Positions 1-9,122 of a DNA stretch of 64,000 nucleotides are shown one piece after another. Source of the stretch: Rhizobium favelukesii (GTDB lineage: Bacteria > Pseudomonadota > Alphaproteobacteria > Rhizobiales > Rhizobiaceae); NCBI RefSeq assembly GCF_000577275.2, contig NZ_HG916852.1, forward strand, positions 747,001 through 811,000, given 5' to 3'. Within the stretch, counting starts at the first letter, position 1. Each line of letters starts with the position of its first letter. Under the pieces are notes generated by a model. It ran no database searches. It saw only the letters and a list, made by a program, of their open reading frames with translations, and was not told the DNA's origin. Made by a program: the position numbers and the translations under genes.

Positions 1-1208
1 CCGGCCAGACGATCCGTGTCGATCTCGACCGCGTCGACCGCCTCATCAACCTCGTTGGCGAGCTCGTCATCAACCAGGCGATGCTGTCGCAAAGCGTCAT
101 CGAAAACGACACGACCGGCACGTCGTCGATCAATATGGGCCTCGAAGAGCTGCAGCAGCTCACCCGCGAGATCCAGGATTCGGTCATGGCGATCCGCGCG
201 CAGCCGGTGAAGCCGGTCTTCCAGCGCATGTCGCGTATTGTTCGCGAAATCGCCGACATGACCGGCAAGACAATCCGCCTGATCACCGAAGGCGAGAACA
301 CCGAAGTCGACAAGACGGTCATCGACAAGCTGGCCGAACCGCTGACGCACATGATCCGCAACGCAGTCGACCACGGCATCGAAACGCCCGAGAAGCGCGC
401 CGCCGCCGGCAAGAACGTCGAGGGCACGGTTCGCCTGACGGCCAAGCATCGCTCCGGCCGCATCCTGATCGAGCTGGCCGACGACGGCGCCGGCATCAAC
501 CGCGAGAAGGTGAAGCAGAAGGCGATCGCCAACGAGCTGATCCCGTCCGACGCAAATCTGACGGATGAGGAAATCGACAACCTGATCTTCCTGCCGGGTT
601 TCTCCACGGCTGACAAGATCTCCGACATCTCCGGTCGCGGCGTCGGCATGGACGTCGTCAAGCGTTCGATCCAGGCGCTCGGCGGCCGCATCAACATCAC
701 CTCGAGGCCGGGGCAGGGCTCTGTCTTCACGATGAGCTTGCCGCTGACACTCGCCGTTCTCGATGGCATGGTCGTCACGGTCGCCGGCCAGACGCTGGTC
801 GTGCCGTTGACGGCGATCGTCGAAACGCTGCAGCCGGAAGCTGCCGCGATCCACTCCTTCGGCGCCAGCCATCGCCTGATCTCGATCCGCAACAGCTTCT
901 GCCCGCTGGTCGATGTCGGTCGCATCCTGAACTTCCGTGCCACCCAGGCCAACCCGGTCGAAGGCGTTGCTCTTCTCGTGGAGTCCGAAGGCGGCGGTCA
1001 GCGCGCCCTCATGGTCGATGCGATCCAGGGCCAGCGCCAGGTGGTTATCAAGAGCCTTGAGGCGAACTACACGCACGTTCCGGGCATCGCTGCGGCAACC
1101 ATCCTCGGCGATGGCCGCGTGGCGCTGATCCTGGATGTCGACGCGGTCGTGGGAGCTTCCCGCGGTCAAGCGCTGAGGCAGGAAGTGTCGCTGGCGGCGG
1201 TGGGGTAA
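1..1208 (+). CDS. cheA: CheA chemotaxis histidine kinase, C-terminal part (5' end outside window)
   Basis: CheA autophosphorylates on a P1 histidine (not in view) and passes phosphate to CheY and CheB in polar receptor arrays. In-frame codons begin at base 3, giving about 401 visible residues. In order one sees the end of the P3 dimerisation helices (DRVDRLINLVGELVINQ), the P4 ATPase with N box HMIRNAVDHGIE (bases 348-383), G1 DDGAGI (480-497) and G2 GRGVGMD (633-653), and a CheW-like P5 domain from about 750 to the stop. All ATP-binding boxes in view are intact. It heads the visible che operon; cheW starts 3 bases after its stop. Confidence 0.97.
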   Translation, partial: GQTIRVDLDRVDRLINLVGELVINQAMLSQSVIENDTTGTSSINMGLEELQQLTREIQDSVMAIRAQPVKPVFQRMSRIVREIADMTGKTIRLITEGENTEVDKTVIDKLAEPLTHMIRNAVDHGIETPEKRAAAGKNVEGTVRLTAKHRSGRILIELADDGAGINREKVKQKAIANELIPSDANLTDEEIDNLIFLPGFSTADKISDISGRGVGMDVVKRSIQALGGRINITSRPGQGSVFTMSLPLTLAVLDGMVVTVAGQTLVVPLTAIVETLQPEAAAIHSFGASHRLISIRNSFCPLVDVGRILNFRATQANPVEGVALLVESEGGGQRALMVDAIQGQRQVVIKSLEANYTHVPGIAAATILGDGRVALILDVDAVVGASRGQALRQEVSLAAVG

Positions 1209-1211
1209 GCG

Positions 1212-1679
1212 ATGTCATATGCCGTAAAAAGTCTGAAGGATGGGGACCGCGAGTTGATCGCGTTCCGCATCGGGGATCAGGAATTTTGCGTGAATGTCAT
1301 GTCGGTGCGCGAGATCCGCGGTTGGACGCCGGCAACGGCGATGCCGCACTCGCCTGGCTACATGAAGGGCGTCATCAATCTGCGCGGTGCGGTGCTGCCG
1401 ATTATCGATCTGTCGGCTCGCCTCGGTATGCCGCCAACCGTGCCGACAGCGCGACACGTCATTATCGTGGCTCAGGTGCACCGCAAGGTCGTGGGTCTGC
1501 TGGTTGATGCCGTATCCGATATTCTGACCGTTACCGAAGATAACGTTCAGCCGACGCCGGAAATCGCATCTGAACTGCAGCGTCAGTTCGCTCGCGGTAT
1601 CCTGGCGATCGACAAGCGCATGATCTGCCTGCTCGAACTCGAAGCCATTTTCCCCGAAACGGAAAGCGAAGCCGCATGA
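1212..1679 (+). CDS. cheW: CheW chemotaxis coupling protein
   Basis: CheW links receptors to CheA in chemosensory arrays. The protein has 155 residues, a normal length, and is a single CheW domain: [20 protein letters not shown] at the N-terminus, [20 protein letters not shown] in the middle (the typical coupling-protein signature) and a C-terminal part with [15 protein letters not shown]. The ATG at 1212 follows the cheA stop by 3 bases, and its end overlaps the cheR start in an ATGA (1676-1679). This implies translational coupling within the che operon. There is no receiver fusion, so it is CheW and not CheV. Confidence 0.96.
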   Translation: MSYAVKSLKDGDRELIAFRIGDQEFCVNVMSVREIRGWTPATAMPHSPGYMKGVINLRGAVLPIIDLSARLGMPPTVPTARHVIIVAQVHRKVVGLLVDAVSDILTVTEDNVQPTPEIASELQRQFARGILAIDKRMICLLELEAIFPETESEAA

Positions 1680-2587
1680 ATGTCCTGAGTGCAAAAGACA
1701 CGCGGCAGGGAAGCCCTGACGAGGTGCTGGCGAGCGGAGAATATCCGCTGACGCGCCGCGACCTCATGGAAATTGCTGCGATGATCTACTCGGATGCGGG
1801 GATCTTCCTGAACGAGACAAAGGCGTCGCTGGTCTACTCGCGTCTTTCGAAGCACATCCGCAACCTCGGCCTCTCCGGATTTCGGGAATATTGCGCGCTC
1901 GTTTCTTCACCGGCAGGCGCCGCGCCGCGCCGCGAGATGCTGTCGCATCTGACGACGAACTTCACCCGCTTCTTTCGCGAGAACCATCACTTCGAGCATC
2001 TGCGTGAGCATGTGCTGCCGGAGCTGCTGGTTCGCGCCAAGATGGGCGGCCGGGTCCGTATCTGGTCTGCTGCCTCCTCGGACGGTCAGGAGCCATATTC
2101 GATCGCGCTGACCGTTCTGTCGATGATGCCCAACATCGCCGACTACGACTTCAAGATCCTGGCGACCGACATCGACCCGAAGATCCTGGCGATCGCCCGA
2201 GCGGGCGCCTATGAGGAAGGCGCGCTGGAGACGGTATCGCCCGCCATGCGCAAGCAGTGGTTCAGCGAAGTCGAGGTTCAAGGACGGCGGAAGTTCCAGG
2301 TCGATGATCGCGTCAAGCGTCTGATCACTTACAATGAACTGAACCTGATGGCCCAGTGGCCGTTCAAGGGCAAGTTCGACGTCATCTTCTGCCGAAATGT
2401 GGTGATCTACTTTGATGAGCCGACGCAAATGAAGATCTGGGCGCGCTTTGCCGAACTGCTGCCGGAAGGCGGTCATCTCTATATCGGCCATTCCGAGCGC
2501 GTCTCCGGCGACGCCAAGCATGTCTTCGACAATATCGGCATCACGACCTACCGCTACACGACCAAGGGCGTGGGGAGGAAGGCATGA
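1676..2587 (+). CDS. cheR: CheR chemoreceptor glutamate methyltransferase
   Basis: CheR transfers methyl groups from S-adenosylmethionine to receptor glutamates for adaptation. The protein has 303 residues. An alpha-helical N-terminal domain contains the family motif [17 protein letters not shown]. The SAM-binding Rossmann domain has [16 protein letters not shown], where the usual AGCSTGEEPYS loop reads [11 protein letters not shown], then ILATDID and [14 protein letters not shown]. Its start overlaps cheW by 4 bases and its end overlaps cheB by 4 bases. No C-terminal pentapeptide-binding extension is evident. Confidence 0.96.
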   Translation: MNVLSAKDTRQGSPDEVLASGEYPLTRRDLMEIAAMIYSDAGIFLNETKASLVYSRLSKHIRNLGLSGFREYCALVSSPAGAAPRREMLSHLTTNFTRFFRENHHFEHLREHVLPELLVRAKMGGRVRIWSAASSDGQEPYSIALTVLSMMPNIADYDFKILATDIDPKILAIARAGAYEEGALETVSPAMRKQWFSEVEVQGRRKFQVDDRVKRLITYNELNLMAQWPFKGKFDVIFCRNVVIYFDEPTQMKIWARFAELLPEGGHLYIGHSERVSGDAKHVFDNIGITTYRYTTKGVGRKA

Positions 2588-3627
2588 GCGCGGCAGCCCG
2601 AGTTCTCGTCGTCGATGACTCCGCCACCATGCGCGGCCTCATCACAGCTGTGCTGAGCGCCGATCCGGAGGTCAGCGTCATCGGTCAGGCAGGCGATGCG
2701 CTTGAGGCGCGCGAGGCCATCAAAAAGCTCAACCCCGATGTCGTGACGCTCGATATCGAGATGCCCAACATGAATGGCCTCGACTTCCTCGAGAAGATCA
2801 TGCGGCTGCGTCCGATGCCTGTCATCATGGTCTCGACGCTGACCCATCGCGGCGCCGATGCCTCGCTGGCGGCGCTTGAAATCGGCGCATTCGACTGCGT
2901 CGGCAAGCCGCTTCCCGGTGATGCGCGCCCCTTCGGCGATCTTGCCGAGAAGGTAAAGGCCGCTGCCCGTTCGCAGCGGCGCCAGTACACCCAGCCTGCA
3001 CCGGCTACCCCGCCACCTGCAGTTGCCGACTTCCGCGTCGGCCGCAAGATCGTCGCGATCGGTTCGTCGACCGGCGGCGTCGAGGCGTTGATTGCGGTGC
3101 TTCAGAAATTCCCGGCAAACTGCCCGCCGACTGTTATCACGCAGCATATGCCGCCGACGTTCACCCGGAGCTTTGCCGAACGCCTCAACCGGCTCTGTGC
3201 GCCGGTCGTGCAGGAAGCAACCGACGGCGCGCGTCTGGAGATCGGCAAGATCTACCTTGCGCCAGGTGGCGAACGCCATCTGCAGGTTGCCAACGCCCAT
3301 GCGCCTTGCTGCCGTCTCATCGAACGTGATCCCGTGAACGGCCACAGGCCGTCCGTCGATGTGCTGTTCGATTCGGTGGCCGAACTGGCTGGCCGCAATG
3401 CGGTCGGCGTGATTCTGACCGGCATGGGCCGCGACGGCGCCGCCGGTCTATTGAAGATGCGCCATGCCTGCGCGCGCACCCTCGGTCAGAACGAAAAGAC
3501 AAGCGTGGTCTATGGCATGCCGAGAGTTGCTTACGAACTCGGTGCCGTCGAGCAACAGTTGCCGCTGAATGGCATCGGCGAAGAAATCTTGAAAATGACA
3601 GCCGCCCGAAAGGAAGGAACCGACTAA
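2584..3627 (+). CDS. cheB: CheB protein-glutamate methylesterase/glutaminase
   Basis: CheB removes receptor methyl groups and is activated by phosphate from CheA. It has 347 residues. An N-terminal receiver (about 5-120) carries the acidic pair VVDD and phosphoacceptor Asp57 in TLDIEMPN. A linker rich in Pro and Ala at about 135-150 leads to the C-terminal esterase with catalytic Ser in GSSTGG (from residue 160), His in TQHMPPTF and Asp in LTGMGRDGA. The complete triad predicts an active enzyme. It overlaps cheR by 4 bases and cheY by 1 base. Confidence 0.97.
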   Translation: MSAAARVLVVDDSATMRGLITAVLSADPEVSVIGQAGDALEAREAIKKLNPDVVTLDIEMPNMNGLDFLEKIMRLRPMPVIMVSTLTHRGADASLAALEIGAFDCVGKPLPGDARPFGDLAEKVKAAARSQRRQYTQPAPATPPPAVADFRVGRKIVAIGSSTGGVEALIAVLQKFPANCPPTVITQHMPPTFTRSFAERLNRLCAPVVQEATDGARLEIGKIYLAPGGERHLQVANAHAPCCRLIERDPVNGHRPSVDVLFDSVAELAGRNAVGVILTGMGRDGAAGLLKMRHACARTLGQNEKTSVVYGMPRVAYELGAVEQQLPLNGIGEEILKMTAARKEGTD

Positions 3628-4016
3628 TGTCAATAGCAGAGAAAATCAAAGTTTTGATCGTCGACGATCAGGTCACCAGTCGACTGCTGCTCAGCGACGC
3701 GCTGACCCAGCTCGGCTTCAAGCAGATCACCGCTGCCGGCGACGGCGAGCAGGGCTTGAAGATCATGACCCAGCAGCCGCACCATCTTGTCATCTCCGAC
3801 TTCAACATGCCGAAGATGGATGGCCTCGGCTTCCTTCAGGCCGTGCGTGCCAACCCGGCGACGAAGAAGGCGGCTTTCATCATTCTGACGGCCCAGGGAG
3901 ACCGTGCGCTGGTCACGAAGGCGGCGCAGCTCGGGGCCAACAACGTTCTCGCCAAGCCCTTCACGATCGAGAAGATGAAGGCGGCTATCGAAGCCGTATT
4001 TGGAGCATTGAAATGA
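3627..4016 (+). CDS. cheY: CheY response regulator (CheY2-type)
   Basis: Single-domain receiver of 129 residues. It has the acidic pair Asp13-Asp14 (LIVDDQ), phosphoacceptor Asp58 in [11 protein letters not shown], a Thr in ILTAQG and the conserved Lys in LAKPF. In rhizobia two CheY proteins share CheA. The copy in this position, between cheB and cheD, corresponds to the motor-controlling CheY2, while CheY1 acts as a phosphate sink; that assignment comes from gene order. It overlaps cheD by 4 bases (ATGA at 4013-4016). Confidence 0.94.
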   Translation: MSIAEKIKVLIVDDQVTSRLLLSDALTQLGFKQITAAGDGEQGLKIMTQQPHHLVISDFNMPKMDGLGFLQAVRANPATKKAAFIILTAQGDRALVTKAAQLGANNVLAKPFTIEKMKAAIEAVFGALK

Positions 4017-4567
4017 ATCTCGACGTTGCAGCCCGCCGCGTCAATATCATCCAGGGCGAATGGAAGGTCCTGAATGATCCGAATGCGGTACTGACGACCA
4101 TCCTTGGATCGTGTGTGGCTGCATGCCTGCGAGATCCCGTGGCAGGCGTTGGAGGAATGAATCATTTCCTCCTGCCGGGGACAGGAAACACGCCGATGAC
4201 GGGCGGAGATGCCACGCGTTACGGCGTCCACTTGATGGAACTGCTGATCAACGGTCTCCTGAAGCAGGGCGCGCGCCGCGACCGCCTGGAGGCGAAGATC
4301 TTCGGTGGGGCGAAGACGATCTCGACATTCTCGAATGTCGGCGAACAGAACGCCGCCTTTGCTGTGCAGTTCCTGAAGGATGAAGGCATTCCCGTCGTCA
4401 GCTCAAGCACCGGTGGTGAGCACGGGCGCAAGCTCGAATACTGGCCAGTCTCCGGACGCGCTCGACAGTATCCGCTCACCGGTGCGGAAACGCAGAGAAC
4501 GGTTGCGCTTGAGCAGCGTCCGGTCGCTCCGCAGAAACCTGTCGAAACCAGCATCGAATTCTTCTGA
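4013..4567 (+). CDS. cheD: CheD chemoreceptor glutamine deamidase
   Basis: CheD deamidates receptor glutamines. The protein has 184 residues, and the catalytic Cys ([14 protein letters not shown]) and His (GGMNHFLLP) motifs of the family are both present. The C-terminal tail after about residue 150 ([19 protein letters not shown]) looks unstructured. The start overlaps cheY in ATGA, and cheT follows after 17 bases. It is expected to act with CheR and CheB in adaptation. Confidence 0.93.
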   Translation: MNLDVAARRVNIIQGEWKVLNDPNAVLTTILGSCVAACLRDPVAGVGGMNHFLLPGTGNTPMTGGDATRYGVHLMELLINGLLKQGARRDRLEAKIFGGAKTISTFSNVGEQNAAFAVQFLKDEGIPVVSSSTGGEHGRKLEYWPVSGRARQYPLTGAETQRTVALEQRPVAPQKPVETSIEFF

Positions 4568-4584
4568 GGGCGAGGACGTTATTA

Positions 4585-4977
4585 ATGACTGTGAATGCAA
4601 TGACAGAGCAGCCGCCGCCCGCCGAGGCCCTGCCCGATGTCCTGATGCGCATCGTCTCGGAACTGCATGACGTCGCCTATCTGATCGAGCGGATCGAGCC
4701 ACAGCTCCTCGAAGTCGGGGGCGGTGCCGAACTGCTGAACTCGCCGGAAAGCATGAAAGTCATGCAGGGAATTGATCTTGCCGTGCAGAAGACGCGCGGA
4801 CTTGCCGAGTTCATCGACACCATCACCGGCGAAATCCCGCAGGACTGGGCAGTCGATGTCGCGACGGCATTGAGCCTTGTCAAGCTCAGCGAAATGCAGC
4901 GGGCGCTAGGCGGCGCCATGCATCATGGCAACGTTCAGCCTCTGGCGAAGGCGGCCGGAGACTTCGACTTCTTCTGA
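4585..4977 (+). CDS. cheT: CheT-like chemotaxis protein
   Basis: Small acidic protein of 130 residues at the 3' end of the che operon. This is the position of CheT in Sinorhizobium meliloti, where it is needed for chemotaxis but has no clear counterpart in enteric bacteria. The sequence looks all-helical (VLMRIVSELHDVAYLIERIE, MQGIDLAVQKTRGLAEFIDT) and ends in DFDFF. I see no enzyme motif. The start ATG lies 7 bases or more after a GAGG-type site in gagggcgaggacg. The symbol rests on position and length, so the exact role stays uncertain. Confidence 0.75.
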   Translation: MTVNAMTEQPPPAEALPDVLMRIVSELHDVAYLIERIEPQLLEVGGGAELLNSPESMKVMQGIDLAVQKTRGLAEFIDTITGEIPQDWAVDVATALSLVKLSEMQRALGGAMHHGNVQPLAKAAGDFDFF

Positions 4978-5085
4978 TCCGGGTTTCACTCGCACGTCCC
5001 ACGAAACGTTCGCACAAGTTTCGGCATCTATCGTCGAAATGAGGCAATAAGCCTGCTTTGTCTGTGACGGTCGTGCGAGAACAGA

Positions 5086-6778
5086 ATGAATCTGTTAAAT
5101 CAATTAGTTCAAATTTTTAAGAACTTCAGTTCGCTAGGACGGAATCGCCTGCTGGCGCTGACCGGCGTGGGTGTCGTTTCAGTCGTGCTGATCCTGGGGG
5201 CAGCCTTTTTGGTCAACAAGCCGGCTCAGGAAACACTTTACGTCGGGCTTGATACGCCGGATCTGAACCAGATCAGCATGGCGCTCGCCGAGGCGAATAT
5301 CGGATTTCAGGTCGGAAGCGACGGCACCAGCATCACGGTTCCTGCCGGCATGACCGGCAAAGGCGCGGCTTCTGCTCGCCGAGCGGGGCCTCCCGAACAG
5401 CGCCAACGCAGGCTATGAACTCTTCGACAACGTGGGTTCGCTCGGCCTCACCTCGTTCATGCAGGAAGTCACGCGGGTTCGCGCGCTTGAAGGCGAAATC
5501 GGGCGCACGATCCAATCGATTTCGGGCATCACCGCTGCACGCGTCCACATCGTCATGCCCGAGGTCGGCAACTTCCGCAAAGCCGAACAGAAGCCCACTG
5601 CCTCTGTCATGATCCGCGCCAGTGCCGCGGCCGGCCGCAATGCGGCGACATCGATCCGCCACCTTGTTGCATCGGCCGTTCCCGGCCTCGATGTCGGCGA
5701 TGTCACAATCCTCGATTCCGCGGGCCAGTTGCTCGCTTCCGGCGATGAGGCCAGCAATAGTTCGCTGAACCGTTCGCTGAACATCGTTCAGAATGTCCAG
5801 GGCGAAGTTGAATCCAACATCGACAAGGCGCTCGCACCCTTCCTCGGCATGGACAACTTCCGCTCCAGCGTCACGGCCGAATTAAACACCGACAGCCAGC
5901 AGATCCAGGAAACAACCTACGATCCGGAATCGAAGGTCGAGCGCTCGATCCGGACGACCAAGGAAGCCTCTCAGTCGCAGCAGAAACAGTCCGACAACGC
6001 CACGACCGTTGAGCAGAACATTCCGCAGGCAGCGCCCGACTCCGGCGGCGCCACCGGTCCGGAATCGCAAGACAAGTCTGACAAGAAAGAAGAGCAGACC
6101 AACTACGAAATCAACAGCAAGACGACAGCAACGACGCGCAACAGCTACAAGATCGACAAGCTCTCTATCGCCGTTGTCGTCAACAAGGGCCGCATTGCTC
6201 AGATGGTCGGCGAACCTGCCGATCAGGCGAAGGTCGATGCCTATCTCGCCGAGATGCAGAAGATCGTCGCATCGGCAGCCGGCATCAGCACCAACCGCGG
6301 CGACGTCGTGACCGTCACGGCCATGGACTTCCTGGAGAACCAGCTTCTGGAGGAGACGGGTAGCAGCGTCCGTGTGATGGATATGCTGAGCCGCAACCTT
6401 GCAGGCATCATCAACTCGCTCGCCTTCGTCGCAGTCGCCTTCCTGGTGATCTGGATGGGCGTCCGCCCGATGATCCGCAGTGTGACGGGCAATGGTGCGG
6501 CGGCTATCGGCGACACGTCGCCAGAAAGCGCCGGTCTCGAACTTCCCGACTTCGCCCCGGCGGCAGGCGCGGGCGCAGGTGGCGCGCTCATGGATGGCTT
6601 CGGCTCCGACTTCGGCTTCGACAGCACCGAGGACCTGCTCAGCCTTGGTGACGACGACGGCAACTTCAACCGCCGCGTCAAGGAAGGCCCGGAACGCAAA
6701 CTGGCGCGCATGGTCGAGATCAACGAGGAGCGCGCCGCGAAAATCCTCAGAAAATGGGCGGTCGATAACGCAGCATAG
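5086..6778 (+). pseudogene. fliF: fliF, flagellar MS-ring protein, split by a one-base frameshift
   Basis: FliF forms the MS ring, on which the switch (FliG/M/N) and export gate assemble. The gene opens at 5086 with TM1 (about residues 22-42, LALTGVGVVSVVLILGAAFL) but runs into a stop at 5416-5418. The remaining 450 or so codons continue in the next frame to 6778, with FliF regions EVTRVRALEGEIGRTIQSI and ARVHIVMPEV, a second TM (FVAVAFLVIWMGV) and the FliG-binding tail. Reading AAA at 5359-5361 as AA restores GKARLLLAERGLPNSANAGY and one protein of about 558 residues, the normal length. Either the gene is broken or the base is a sequencing error. Confidence 0.93.
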
Positions 6779-6783
6779 TAAAT

Positions 6784-6807
6784 GGCCGGGCAACCGGCCT
6801 TTACTTT
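6784..6807 (+). terminator. Rho-independent terminator after fliF
   Basis: GGCCGG (6784-6789), loop GCAA, CCGGCC (6794-6799), then TTTACTTT. A 6-bp GC stem with a tetraloop starts 6 bases after the fliF stop. It separates the che-fliF transcript from visNR. Confidence 0.65.
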
Positions 6808-7151
6808 GCCCATTTGCTGCATGGCGATCCGGTCGGATTTTGCTGTTGCTCGGGCGCGCGCATGAAGATTTCTGAGGATAGAAGTGACACAGGGCCGATC
6901 TGGCCACGCGTTTTACGCGAATCGTATTGTCAGAGTTCCCCGAATCACTTTACTTTAAGAATTCCTTAACAAGCGGAATTTGCGTGCGAATCAGCGCACG
7001 AAATGCAGAGCATGTAAATCCCAAGAACTCGGAGATGGTGGATTTTGCCACCTATCGTAATCTTGGGTGATTCGCGGAGAGGTCGTAGTTTGTTCAGGAG
7101 CGTGCGGATCAAGCTTCTGTCTTAGTGGTTCACAGCCGCAGGGTTTTGCCA
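6808..7151 (+). promoter_or_regulatory. visN upstream region with a CtrA-type box at 6955-6970
   Basis: This 344-base stretch has no gene. It contains TTAA-GAATTCC-TTAAC at 6955-6970, a full match to the alphaproteobacterial CtrA consensus TTAA-N7-TTAAC, about 180 bases before the visN ATG. The surrounding sequence is AT-rich compared with the coding DNA. I cannot place -35/-10 elements with confidence. An in-frame GTG at 7125 could extend visN by 9 codons. Confidence 0.5.
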
Positions 7152-7898
7152 ATGGACATGCATATATTGCAGGCTCTCAAGAGCGATGCGCACAAGGCAA
7201 ACTTCGTTGGCATCGCAGCGATAAACCTTTCCTCGCGTGACGAGTTGATCGCGCAGCTCTGCGAGATTTCGAACACGGGACGGTTGCAGCCGGGGCTCCG
7301 CGCGTTGACGGATTATGTCGGCGCTTCGCATTATCTGTTGGCGCGAGCGGACCTGGTGCAGGAGGCGGGCCTCGATTTCGTGGTCTCCTCGGACTGGCCG
7401 TTCGATCTCGTCACCAATCTGGCGCATGCCTTCGTCGGCGGCTTCGCCCGTGCGACGGAACTCGAAAAGTGCATGCAGCTATTCAAGCCGCATTTCGCCC
7501 TCCTGCCGGATACGGCGGACGCCCCTGATGGCGCCAGCCGCCAATTCTGTTCGCTGATGTTCAATATCGGCCGCTCCCGTCTCGTGCTGATGTTTCTGTT
7601 TGATGATGGGTTCATCCTGTCGCAGGAGCGGTTGCGGGATGTGGGGCTTCTGGCCGCCTATTTCGCCAGCTTCCTGCAATGCGGTGCTACCAAGACTGAC
7701 CGGGACTTCGAATTGACCGATCGGGAACTGGAGTGCCTTTTCTGGATCGCCGAGGGAAAGACGAGCGACGAGATTGCGATGATTCTCGGCATCTCCCGCA
7801 ACACCATCAACAACTACATCACCAGTGTCATGCGAAAGACGGCTACGAAGACTCGTTCTGAAGCCATCGCATTCGCGGTGAGGAACAATCTCGTCTAA
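7152..7898 (+). CDS. visN: VisN, LuxR-family transcriptional activator of motility
   Basis: VisN works with VisR, probably as a heterodimer, as global activator of flagellar, motility and chemotaxis genes through rem. The protein has 248 residues from ATG 7152. Residues 1-170 form a PAS/GAF-like LuxR sensor domain. The last 65 residues are a GerE-type helix-turn-helix (ELTDRELECLFWIAEGK, then SDEIAMILGISRNTINNYI). Its effector ligand is unknown. I chose ATG 7152 over GTG 7125 because MDMHILQALKSD is the likelier N-terminus. visR follows after 12 bases. Confidence 0.93.
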   Translation: MDMHILQALKSDAHKANFVGIAAINLSSRDELIAQLCEISNTGRLQPGLRALTDYVGASHYLLARADLVQEAGLDFVVSSDWPFDLVTNLAHAFVGGFARATELEKCMQLFKPHFALLPDTADAPDGASRQFCSLMFNIGRSRLVLMFLFDDGFILSQERLRDVGLLAAYFASFLQCGATKTDRDFELTDRELECLFWIAEGKTSDEIAMILGISRNTINNYITSVMRKTATKTRSEAIAFAVRNNLV

Positions 7899-7910
7899 GG
7901 GGACGGCGTT

Positions 7911-8657
7911 ATGGGGCAGCCATCCGGTAGGTCGATAGGCAATTCGGAAACGATGCGCGGCGTGCGAACCAACAAGGTGGCGAGCCGGTCTGACCTGTTC
8001 CCGCGCCTGATCGGCATGCAGAAGCTCGCCTATGCCCAGAATTTCGCGGTCTACCGTCTCAGCGCCGCCGGCGTCCCGGCAAAGCAGCGCCTGGTTTGCG
8101 AACTGGAGAATTGGGGTTCTGTCAACAGTGGCTTCAGCCGGGCATTCATCGACGCCCATGGCGAAGCGCTGCTTGATCATATCGAGAAGTCGCTTCTGCC
8201 CGTTGTGTGGGCTGGGGGCCTCGATCGCGCCCCTCCGCGGCCTGCAAGCATCGCTCCTTTCATGGCGCGCCTGACGGGCGGTGTGGTTCCGTTCTCCGGA
8301 ATGGCGTTTCCGGTGCGCCTAGGCGCCATTGGCAACGGCTTCGTTGTCTTCACCGGCGACGATCTTGAACCGGCGAGCGACATGATCGTTGAGCTGCACG
8401 CGAGGTCCTGCCAGATCATGATCGACCTGCTCTCGCTCGACGAGCGCCGTGTGGCGGCCGCCGAAGCACTCAGCGAACGCGAGATTGCCTGCCTGCAGCT
8501 TGCCGGCGACGGACGCATCAGCGAAGAGATTGCAGAAAAGCTTGGCCTCTCCGTGCATACCGTCAACGCCTATCTCGGCTCGGCAACGGTCAAGCTGGAT
8601 TCGGTCAACCGAATCCAGGCGATCGCGAAGGCCATTCGCCTCGGATACATAAGCTGA
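7911..8657 (+). CDS. visR: VisR, LuxR-family transcriptional activator of motility
   Basis: Partner of VisN in master control of motility. It has 248 residues, with an N-terminal sensor-like domain and a C-terminal LuxR/GerE domain (LSEREIACLQLAGDG, then SEEIAEKLGLSVHTVNAYLG). The start ATG has a clear ribosome binding site (AAGGGGA, 6 bases upstream) and lies 12 bases after visN, so the two form an operon. The gene converges on the minus-strand operon that ends at 8678; only 20 bases separate them and no strong terminator is visible there. Confidence 0.93.
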   Translation: MGQPSGRSIGNSETMRGVRTNKVASRSDLFPRLIGMQKLAYAQNFAVYRLSAAGVPAKQRLVCELENWGSVNSGFSRAFIDAHGEALLDHIEKSLLPVVWAGGLDRAPPRPASIAPFMARLTGGVVPFSGMAFPVRLGAIGNGFVVFTGDDLEPASDMIVELHARSCQIMIDLLSLDERRVAAAEALSEREIACLQLAGDGRISEEIAEKLGLSVHTVNAYLGSATVKLDSVNRIQAIAKAIRLGYIS

Positions 8658-8677
8658 CGAGAAGGCGCGCGGGCGCT

Positions 8678-9118
8678 TCAGCCCGCCAATGCCTGCAATG
8701 GCTCGACGTTATAGCGTGCGTCGCGCAGGCTCTGCTCGAGGACAGCGGTGTTTTCGTCCGGGTCCGTCGACGGACTTTGGAAGGCGATGTGGTTGATCTC
8801 GATACCGGCATGCTCCTCGGCAAGCGTGAGCTGCGCATAGATCGTAACGCCGCGCGGCTTGATTTCGAGATCGATCACCACTTCGGGCTTGCCGCCCCAC
8901 TCGAGCGTATAGCTGCCGCCATGGCCGAAATTGACCGTGCCGGGATGGAAGAAAAGTTCGGCGGCTGACGACACCAGGTCGGAAAGATTGCCGTAGTACT
9001 CGAAGCGCAGAAGAGAGATGAGGTCCGAAGCGTCCAGAAGCCGCAATTCCGTGGCCACAGGGCTGATTGCTTCGGCCAGGATTTTTTCACGCTGGGTAGA
9101 GTAGGGGCATTTTTTCAT
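8678..9118 (-). CDS. Conserved hypothetical protein downstream of flhB
   Basis: Protein of 146 residues, last gene of the motA-fliM-fliN-fliG-flhB operon. Its start is 4 bases after the flhB stop, which implies translational coupling and a flagellar link. It opens MKKCPYSTQREKILAEA, is rich in beta-type segments (GSYTLEWGGKPEVVIDLEIK) and has no signal peptide, membrane segment or motif I recognise. It is probably cytoplasmic. The same slot is occupied by an uncharacterised gene in related rhizobia, as far as I recall. No function is assigned. Confidence 0.8.
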   Translation of the reverse strand: MKKCPYSTQREKILAEAISPVATELRLLDASDLISLLRFEYYGNLSDLVSSAAELFFHPGTVNFGHGGSYTLEWGGKPEVVIDLEIKPRGVTIYAQLTLAEEHAGIEINHIAFQSPSTDPDENTAVLEQSLRDARYNVEPLQALAG

Positions 9119-9122
9119 TCGG

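Noticed and set aside
5350..5420. Programmed frameshift in fliF
   Set aside because: The join needs a +1 step at GGCAAAGGC. There is no classic slippery heptamer, stimulating structure or stop codon at the site, and fliF is not known to use recoding. Mutation or sequencing error is simpler.
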